Positions 56,870-64,000 of a DNA stretch of 64,000 bases are shown piece after piece. Position 1 is the first letter of the stretch. Each line of letters begins with the position of its first letter. The notes below the pieces were generated by a model, which worked only from the letters and a program-made list of their open reading frames with translations, was not told the DNA's origin and searched no databases. Origin of the DNA: Pelecanus crispus (lineage: Eukaryota > Chordata > Aves > Pelecaniformes > Pelecanidae); the NCBI RefSeq assembly GCF_030463565.1, contig NC_134662.1, positions 2,852,001 to 2,916,000 on the forward strand, written 5' to 3'. The position numbers were made by a program, and so were the translations under genes.

Positions 56870-58914
56870 GAGGAGAAATGAGGGGGAGTGAGGGGGGGAA
56901 TGAGGGAGAGCGAGGGGGATATGGGGGAGACTGGGGGGGAATGAGGGAGAGCGGGGTTGGGGGGGGATGAGGGAGAGCGGGGGGAATTGAAACTGAGAGA
57001 AAATGGGGGACATCGGGGGGAAATGAGACAAACTGAGGGAAAATGAGGGAGACCAAGGGAGACTGAGGGGGGGAATGAGACAAACTGAGGGGAAATGGGG
57101 GACATCGGCGGGAAATGAGACAAACTGAGGGAAAATGGGGGACATCGGGGGGAAATGAGACAAACTGAGGGAAAATGGGGGACATCGGGGGGAAATGAGA
57201 CAAACTGAGGGAAAATGAGGGAGACCAAGGGAGACTGAGGGGGGGAATGGGGGAGAAAATGAGGGAGACTGAGGAGGAAATGGGGGAGCCTGAGGGGGAG
57301 AATGAGGGGGAGTGGGGGGAATTAAAACTGAGAGAAAATGGGGGAGACCAAGGGAGACTGAGCGGGAGGAATGAGATAAACTGAGGGAAAATGAGGGACA
57401 TTGGCGGGAAATGAGATAAACTGAGGGAAAATGAGGGAGACCAAGGGAGACTGAGGGGGGGAATGAGGGAGAAAATGAGGGAGACTGAGGAGGAAATGGG
57501 GGGGATCGGGGGAGAATGAGGGGGAGTGGGGGGGATTGAAACTTAGAGAAAATGGGGGAGACCAAGGGAGACTGAGGGGCAGGAATGAGACAAACTGAGG
57601 GGACATGAGGGAGACCAAGGGAGACTGAGGGGGGGAATGAGGGAGAAAATGAGAGAGACTGAGGAGGAAATGGGGGAGGCCGGGGGGGAGAATGAGGGAG
57701 AGTGGAGTGGGGGGAATTGAAACTGAGAGAAAATGGGGGAGACCAAGGGAGACTGAGGAGGGGAATGAGACAAACTGAGGGGAAATGGGGGACATCGGCG
57801 GGAAATGAGACAAACTGAGGGAAAATGGGGGACATCGGGGGGAAATGAGACAAACTGAGGGAAAATGAGGGAGACCAAGGGAGACTGAGGGGGGGAATGG
57901 GGGAGAAAATGAGGGAGACTGAGGAGGAAATGGGGGAGCCTGATGGGGAGAATGAGGGGGAGAGTGGGGGGAATTGAAACTGAGAGAAAATGGGGGAGAC
58001 CAAGGGAGACTGAGCGGGAGGAATGAGATAAACTGAGGGAAAATGAGGGAGACCAAGGGAGACTGAGGGGGGGAATGAGGGAGAAAATGAGGGAGACTGA
58101 GGAGGAAATGGGGGAGCCTGAGGGGGAGAATGAGGGAGACCACAGCGGGGGGAATTGAAACCGAGAGAAAATGGGGGACATCGGGGGGAAATGAGACAAA
58201 CTGAGGGAAAATGAGGGACATAGGCGGGAAATGAGACAAAGTGAGGGAAAATGAGGGAGACCAAGGGAGACTGAGGGGGGAGAATGAGACAAACTGAGGG
58301 GAAATGAGGGACATAGGCGGGAAATGAGACAAAGTGAGGGAAAATGAGGGAGACCAAGGGAGACTGAGGGGGAGAATGAGACAAACTGAGGGGAAATGAG
58401 GGACATAGGCGGGAAATGAGACAAAGTGAGGGAAAATGAGGGAGACCAAGGGAGACTGAGGGGGAGAATGAGACAAACTGAGGGGAAATGAGGGACATCG
58501 GCGGGAAATGAGACAAACTGAGGGAAAATGAGGGACACCAAGGGAGACTGAGGGGGGAATGGGGGAGAAAATGAGGGAGACTGAGGAGGAAATGGGGGAG
58601 ACCAGGGGTTGGGGGGGAATGAGGGAGACCGGGGGGGTGGAAATTGAAACTGAGAGAAAATGTGGGACATTGGCGGGAAATGAGACAAACTGAGGGGAAA
58701 ATGAGGGAGACCAAGGGAGACTGAGGGGGGGGAATGAGGGAGATGGGGCAGGGAATGAGGGAGAAAATGAGGGAGACTGAGGAGCAATATGGGGGAGATC
58801 GGGTGGAGAATGAGGGAGATCGGGGGGGATTGAAACTTAGAGAAAATGTGGGACGCCAAGGGAGAAAATGAGGGAATGAGAGATTAAGAGGAAGATGAGA
58901 GGACTGAGGAGATT
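56870..58914 (+). repeat. Purine-rich (G+A) minisatellite with higher-order repeats
   Basis: A tandem array in which the plus strand is almost entirely G and A. The basic unit is about 40 bp (blocks such as CAAACTGAGGGAAAATGGGG and GACATCGGGGGGAAATGAGA, exact 40-bp period at 57121-57210). A 92-93-bp higher-order unit recurs about four times at 58218-58495, and a roughly 650-690-bp unit repeats from about 57080 to 57770. The minus strand carries a 751-residue open frame (56459-58714) rich in SLSHFPP/SPSF. It is explained by the pyrimidine-rich repeat and is not a gene. Confidence 0.95.
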
Positions 58915-58984
58915 TTTCTTTTTTTTTGAGATTTTTTTTTTTTTTTTTTTTTTTTATTTTTTTTTTTATTTTTTTTTTTCTTCC
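58915..58984 (+). repeat. Poly-T tract
   Basis: A long T run with rare interruptions (about 58918-58980). It interrupts the purine array immediately before CR1-like sequence. Confidence 0.9.
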
Positions 58985-59235
58985 AGTCCAACCATTAACC
59001 TAACATTACCAAGTCCACCACTAAAACAATTAAAGGGAGAGTAATAGTTAATTTCATGTTTCCTGACTTGGTGTCTGGATTATTTTTTAATGAAAGTAAA
59101 ACTAGGAATCATTAAGGCTGGAAAGGACCTCTAAGATCATCAGTCCACCCACCAATCCAACACCCCTGTGCCCACTAAACCACGTCCCCAAGTGCCACCT
59201 CTGCCCGTTTTCTGAACCCCTCCAGGGATGGGGAC
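58985..59235 (-). mobile_element. CR1 LINE fragment(s) inserted in the purine array
   Basis: The segment from about 59108 (ATCATTAAGGCTGGAAAGGA, CCTCTAAGATCATCAGTCCA, CACTAAACCACGTCCCCAAG, CCCCTCCAGGGATGGGGACC) is a standard CR1 3' region in reverse orientation. The preceding 58985-59030 (CCAGTCCAACCATTAACCTA) also looks CR1-like. The roughly 75 bp between them I do not recognise. Array sequence resumes at about 59240, so the insertion is younger than the array. Confidence 0.8.
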
Positions 59236-59239
59236 CGCA

Positions 59240-59720
59240 ATCAGGGAGACCAAGGGGAAGATTGAAACTGAGAGAAAATGTGGGAGGCTGAGGGGGGGAA
59301 ATGAGAGAAACTGAGCGGGAAATGAGGGGAGATCGGGGGGGAAATGAGATGGGGCAGGGAATGAGAGAAACTGAGGGGACAATGAGGGAGACCGAGGGGG
59401 AAACAAACTGAGAGAAAATGTGGGAGGCAGAGGGGGAAAATGAGAGAAAATAAGGAAGAGCAAAGCCCGTTGAGAGGAAACGAGGGAGAGCAAGGGGAGA
59501 CTGATGGAGAACAAGGGAGAATGAAGGAGAGCGAGGGGAAACGAGGGAGAACAGGAGAAAATGAGAGAAAGTGAGGAGAAATGAGGGATAAAGCAGGAAA
59601 GGAGGGGGCACTGAGGGAAAATGAAGGACAGTACGGGGAAAAATGAGACCGGGGGGAGAGATGGAGGAAAAATGAGAAGGAAGGAGAGGCTGAGGGAGAA
59701 CAAGGAGAGCTGAGGGCGAG
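59240..59720 (+). repeat. Continuation of the purine-rich array, degenerate
   Basis: The same vocabulary as 56870-58914 (GATTGAAACTGAGAGAAAAT, GGGAAATGAGAGAAACTGAG) but more diverged and shorter. It fades out near 59720. Confidence 0.85.
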
Positions 59721-59839
59721 CAGTGCCGCCAGCTTCCTCCGCAGCCAAGGCTCAGCCCTGCCCAGCCATTCCGGACTGCCCGTCCGCTGCGCTGGGAGCT
59801 GTGGTTTCCCTTGTTCTCAGCTCATTTGTATAGGAAATT

Positions 59840-61140
59840 AATAAACGGGTGAGATTCGCTGCCGCCAGCGGCGGGGAAGCGTGGGCCGAGGGAGGGAAAA
59901 GGGGCGGGTTGGCGCGGCCGGGGCGCACGACAAGGCCCCAGCGCTCGGTCCCGGTGCCGGCCGTGCGGCGCCGGGGGCCAGGGCCGGGAAGAGCGGCCGG
60001 GAGCGGGGCGCGGGCCCCAGCCCGGCCAGGCCGCAGGGCAGGAGGCGCCGCGCCCGCCGCGGGGGGACGGGGGGGGCAGGGGAGGCGGCGAGGCCCCGCT
60101 CCCTCCCACCACCCGCTTGACCCACCGCGGGCCCCGCCCCTGGCCCCGCCCCCTCGGCAGCCCGCCCGCCGCCCATTGGGCGCGCGGGCCGCCCATCAGG
60201 CGGAGGCGGGGGAGGCCGGCGGCGCCCGAGCGGAAGCCCCGCCTCCAGGCGTGAGGCGACGCGGCTATTGGCGGCGGGCGTGTGCCTCTCTGCTGGCGTC
60301 GGTTTCCGGTTCCGCGGGGCGGGCGCCGGGGGGGTGGCGGGGCTGCTGCCTGTGAGTGACACACAATGAGGCGAGCGGCGGCGGCGGGGCCGTGAGGGGC
60401 CGCGACCGAGGAGGCGGCGGCGGCGGCGGCCGAGGCGGCGGGGAGGGGGGGTGGGGGGGACGGAGAGCGGCTTCGCTCGCAGAGGGGGGGACGAGAGGGG
60501 GGGGACGAGACCCCCCCCCCCCCCGCCGACCGGCCAGCGAAACCGCCGCGGCGGGAGCGAGCGAGCGAGCGGGGCCCGCGGCGCTGCGCCCAGCCATGGA
60601 CAATCAGGTGAGGGGAGCGGCGGCGCCCGCGCCGCCGGGGGGGTGGGGCCCCTGGGCGCCGCCCCTTCCCCCCCCCCCCCACGGGGGACACGCGTGGGGA
60701 GGGGCCGGGCCCCACTGCACCGGGGGGGGGGGGCTGCACTGGGCGGACCCCCACCCCCGCCTGGAGGGGGGGGCTGATCCCCCCGTGGTGTTGGGGGGCA
60801 TCGCCCCCCCTTTGAGGAGGCAAACCTCCTCCCCGCACCCCCTTTTTTTAGGGGGGGGTGTTGCTCAGCCCTCGCCCCTCCATGGACGGCCGCGCCACAG
60901 CCGCGCCCGCGGCGGGGGGTGGCAGCAGCTTTTCCCGCAAATTCCTGCCCGGGCTTATTTACGGGGAGGGGTGGTGCCGGCGGTTCCTGCCCCCACCCGC
61001 CGCCGCGCGAAGGGTTAATGCCACCGAGAGAGTTCCTGCCGCGGCGGGGGGGCGGTGGGAAGCCGCCCGGCAGCGGCCGGGTCGCCGCGGTGCTGCGGCG
61101 GGCGGGGATGGATGCGGGAAGTTTACCTGAGGTGATCCGG
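59840..61140 (+). promoter_or_regulatory. MLLT1: CpG-island promoter and 5'UTR of MLLT1
   Basis: Very high GC and CpG density around the start codon at 60596. Upstream are two reverse CCAAT boxes (ATTGG at 60175-60179 and 60267-60271) and GC boxes (GCCCCGCCCC at 60131 and a second CCCCGCCCC just after it). No TATA box was seen. Transcription probably starts downstream of 60271, giving a GC-rich 5'UTR with CGG/GGCGGC runs near 60370-60440. The exact start site is inferred. Confidence 0.75.
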
Positions 61141-63867
61141 AGCAGGCTGGCCCCGGCCTTTTGTGTGCGAGCTGCCAACAGGTCACCTCCGAGCCTGAGG
61201 TGCAGGAGGTGAGCCCCGCTAGCCTGTGAATAACCAGCCGAAGGAGAGCGAATGGAAACTGGTTATGGCTTTCAGGCAATTAGCACATCAAACAAAAACC
61301 CGGAGCAGCCTTCAGAATGTTTATTGAGAAGTTGAAAAGCAGACTCCTTTATATTATTACAAATTGTTTGAATAGGATCCTGATTTCCCTTTGTTGAGAG
61401 ACACGCTTGGGATAAAAAAAAAAAAAATCCCTCCATTTTCAGTGGAGCAACTTTGGATGTTTGTTATGTTGGGAGATCTTATTTTCAAATGTGTTTCAAC
61501 TTCTGGCTTAATTCGTAGCGATTGTTAATTGGACCGATATGTGAGGAGTATAGCAAGTACAACTTTCACTCTCAGTTAAACAGTTCTCTTTTACGTTTAA
61601 TTTTGTTCTCTTCCACATAGTCCCATCTGTTTCTCAGCTAAAATTTCTCAGCCGTTTCAACTAGAAAGGCAAATTCTGAAGACCGACAGTCATTTGCACG
61701 TCTCTGGAGGGGGGTAGTAACTGGCAACAGTAGCACAATTTAAAGGGTAATTATGGAATCGATAACGTGAAGCTGCCGAACAGACTGGCTCGGTTGATGT
61801 GAACGCTTGCATGAACGCTGTGGGAAGTATCCCAGATAAAGCAGGCCTGCAAGCACTCTCCTGTGCGAGCTTGGGATTTAGGCAGACTGTCTCCGCACAA
61901 TGCGCTTCCACCGCAGGAGAGATTGCTGTGCTCTGAGTGAAACACACCTTGCCTTTTTTTCTTATTCCTTAATACAACGTGAAAGAACAGACGGCCGTGT
62001 ACCTTCATTTTTAGCCCAGGAGCAAGATGGAGCCAGTGTAGATAAGCCCTAAAGCGCAGAATGGGGAAAAATGGCCTGCCAAGAGAACTTGCAGGGGAAG
62101 GTAACCTAAAGAAATGTTGTAGTAAAACAGGTGAAGCAATTAATTAGATGAGTTTGTCCCCGAGAAATGATGTGTTGGATGGCAGCTGAAGGTATTTTGC
62201 TATAAAGGTAACCACCGCCTGAAGGAGTGTGTTAAGGCTTGTAGTTGAAATTGGAACTGGACTGCAGTTTGGGAGGTCGAGCTTTGATGCCTGGTACTCT
62301 GTAGACCTCCTGTGTGATCTTTTTACAAAGAAAAGAATACAGAGATGGAGTGACTTACACTTTCTCTGAAAGCATTAACCATGCTCTGAAAAATCACGTT
62401 CCCATAAAATGTTGGGTTGGACATGCGAAATACTGTTTTGAGCGTTAATCATGGTCATACTCCTTGTTGCAGTTCCTCAATGGGAAAATGAGGGTAATAC
62501 TTTTCTTAAACATTTGTCTAGATCTCGGGAAGCTCGCTCTTCCTATATTCATTGTCTAACATCATGCCCTCAGTTTGGGTCTGTGTCCACCTGTAGTACA
62601 GGTCATGACAAATAATGTTGCTTCTCCTAATGGTAACTGAGAACTGCCGGAAAGAACAGGACACTTATTTTCAAGTCTTAGGTGAAGAAGGGGGTAATGA
62701 CTAAAAACTGGCCGTGCCCCCCCCCCCCTTTTTTTTTTTAAGCTCCCAGTTGCTGAAGCTGAATTTTTGTTCGGTTTAGTTTGAGATCACTGTGCTGCTG
62801 GTCTAGTTTGTGTAACGTATATGCACAAAATTAGTAAGTAGTCGGATACCTTAGGTGTTATTCCCTGACTCTACAAATCTTGCCCTAAGATTTGCTTGCT
62901 TTTAACTTGTGTCTGAATCACGTTTGCCTTTCCTGTGTTACATCTGTTTAATTCATTTGCTTACTTCTGACTGTGCAGTCTGCAATATGTGGATCTTCAC
63001 CATTAATTTAATCTGTTTTTTAAGGCATTTAATGGGATTTTTGTCCTTTGAGTGAGATGTTAAATACACAGTCTCTGTTATTCTATGATTAGAGTAGGAT
63101 TCAGGAGTGCAAATCAGAATGGGGTCGTTTTAGTGTTGGATATTGTGCAGGCATGTTATATGTTAGACTTGGTCTTTGAAACTGCGTTAATAAAATACAT
63201 TTAAAAGAATACAAGGAGCATCATAGCTGTATTCTAATGGATTACATATCTCGGAGAATATCGTGAACCACCAATTCATGATCTGATTTTTCCTGTTTTA
63301 AGATTAGTTTTCTGTCGGTGCTGTGAATTCTGTAAGCTGTGAACATCAAGTTCTGTCTCTGACATTTTCTAGAAATAAAGATTCCGCAATTAGGACTCTG
63401 CTGACAATTTAGTTGATAAGTGAGGCAGATAAACCTATCCCTCTTCTAAAGCTGTTTTCTCTGCAATGCTAATATTAGGAAGAAAATAGGTATGAAATGG
63501 TGCTAGGAGCTATTTTTATGATCCCTTTTCTGTTGACAACACTGTAGTTTTCAGAATTAGACTAATCTCTCTGTGGAGGCTGTTGTATTCCTCCCCTGTG
63601 GTGATCTAGCGTCTTCTGTCTGTGGGGCTCAGCATTATGCATAACACGTAAGCTGTTCCGTTTTGCTTACCTCTGTCTTAAAACAGTGCACGGTTCAAGT
63701 AAAATTGGAGCTGGGGCACCGAGCCCAACTGCGGAAAAAGCCCACCACCGAAGGGTTTACTCATGACTGGATGGTGTTTGTCCGTGGCCCGGAGCAGTGT
63801 GACATCCAGCATTTTGTGGAAAGGGTGGTCTTTCGGCTACATGAGAGCTTCCCAAAACCCAAGCGAG
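60596..63867 (+). CDS. MLLT1: MLLT1 (ENL) super elongation complex / DOT1L partner, 5' part (exons 1-2)
   Basis: Nuclear YEATS-domain reader of acylated lysine on histone H3; it links to the super elongation complex and DOT1L. Exon 1 codes only MDNQ (60596-60607, then GTGAGG), with start context CAGCCATGG. Exon 2 is 63687-63867 after a TTAAAACAG acceptor. It reads [40 protein letters not shown] and [20 protein letters not shown], and then a phase-1 donor. This is the N-terminal third of the YEATS fold. The MDNQ start and the [12 protein letters not shown] and EQCDI spellings choose MLLT1 over its paralogue MLLT3 (AF9), which starts MASS and has RAQVRKKPTVEG. The gene continues past the window end. 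Confidence 0.95.
60608..63686 (+). other. MLLT1: MLLT1 intron 1
   Basis: About 3.1 kb; GC-rich to about 61.15 kb and AT-rich after. No repeat, RNA gene or further exon was recognised, apart from short poly-A (61416-61428) and a C-then-T homopolymer run (62718-62740). Confidence 0.6.
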
Positions 63868-64000
63868 GTGAGTGTATTTTTGAAGATGCGTTATTAGGTC
63901 TTCTCTGTATGAAAGAGCATTGTGTGAGTTAAGGTTGTCTTGAACTGTCACATTTCTGTAAAATATCTCCTTAAAGAGGAGCAAAATGTACATCGCGTGC

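Noticed and set aside
56459-58714. 751-residue minus-strand ORF rich in SLSHFPP and SPSF motifs
   Set aside because: It lies almost wholly in the purine-rich tandem array. The peptide repeats follow the DNA periods, overlapping frames are equally open, and no start context, splice pattern or homology is seen.
59822-61178. Minus-strand ORFs of 338 and 446 residues suggesting a divergent gene at the MLLT1 promoter
   Set aside because: They overlap the MLLT1 CpG island and first exon in antisense, have biased Pro/Arg composition, and show no homology or splice chain.
63687-63867. MLLT3 (AF9) as the identity of the YEATS exon
   Set aside because: The MDNQ start exon and the LRKKPTTEG and EQCDI spellings match MLLT1; MLLT3 has MASS, VRKKPTVEG and a different stretch after RGPE.

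Overview
The window is vertebrate nuclear DNA, almost certainly from a bird. CR1 LINE 3' ends are present in both orientations. There are two solo LTRs of an avian ERVL-like type, and GC-rich minisatellites of the kind seen on microchromosomes. The ANP32 gene carries the avian ANP32B residues Ile129/Asn130. Genes are compact, with GT-AG introns, CpG-island promoters and AATAAA-type poly(A) signals. There is no prokaryotic, organellar or viral gene content.

Four protein genes are supported. (1) ZNF414, plus strand, coding 612-4293 in eight exons; the N-terminus is provisional. (2) ANP32B, minus strand, coding 17145 to 10597 in seven exons, with a 3'UTR running to about 8760. It converges on ZNF414, and the two 3' ends are separated by a 2-kb array of a 52-bp minisatellite (about 6141-8205). 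(3) ACER1 (alkaline ceramidase 1), plus strand, coding 34065-44177 in six exons, complete at 263 aa with all five expected active-site residues. (4) MLLT1/ENL, plus strand, start codon at 60596 and first YEATS-domain exon at 63687-63867; the rest lies beyond the window.

Layout: 1-611 GC-rich, no secure gene; 612-4650 ZNF414; 4651-8760 intergenic with the 52-bp array; 8760-17145 ANP32B with a CpG island (about 16080-17460); 17457-18630 a 20-bp minisatellite touching the ANP32B promoter; 18640-34060 intergenic with CR1 copies, a GC-rich minisatellite (22140-22650) and a solo LTR (30164-30710); 34065-44640 ACER1; 44640-56850 AT-richer gene desert with a second solo LTR in inverted orientation (49044-49625); 56870-59720 a purine-rich (G+A) tandem array interrupted by poly-T and CR1; 59840-61140 the MLLT1 CpG island; then MLLT1 intron 1 and exon 2.

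The genes do not form a pathway. They are a C2H2 zinc-finger protein, a nuclear acidic histone chaperone, an ER ceramidase and a chromatin acyl-lysine reader. The linkage is informative: ZNF414, ACER1 and MLLT1 all lie on human 19p13, whereas human ANP32B is on 9q22. This fits the view that avian 'ANP32B' is a paralogue, not the orthologue, of mammalian ANP32B. The most striking non-genic features are three high-copy minisatellites next to gene ends or promoters, a perfect 32-bp inverted match between 35.07 and 47.57 kb, and the two inverted solo LTRs that bracket ACER1.
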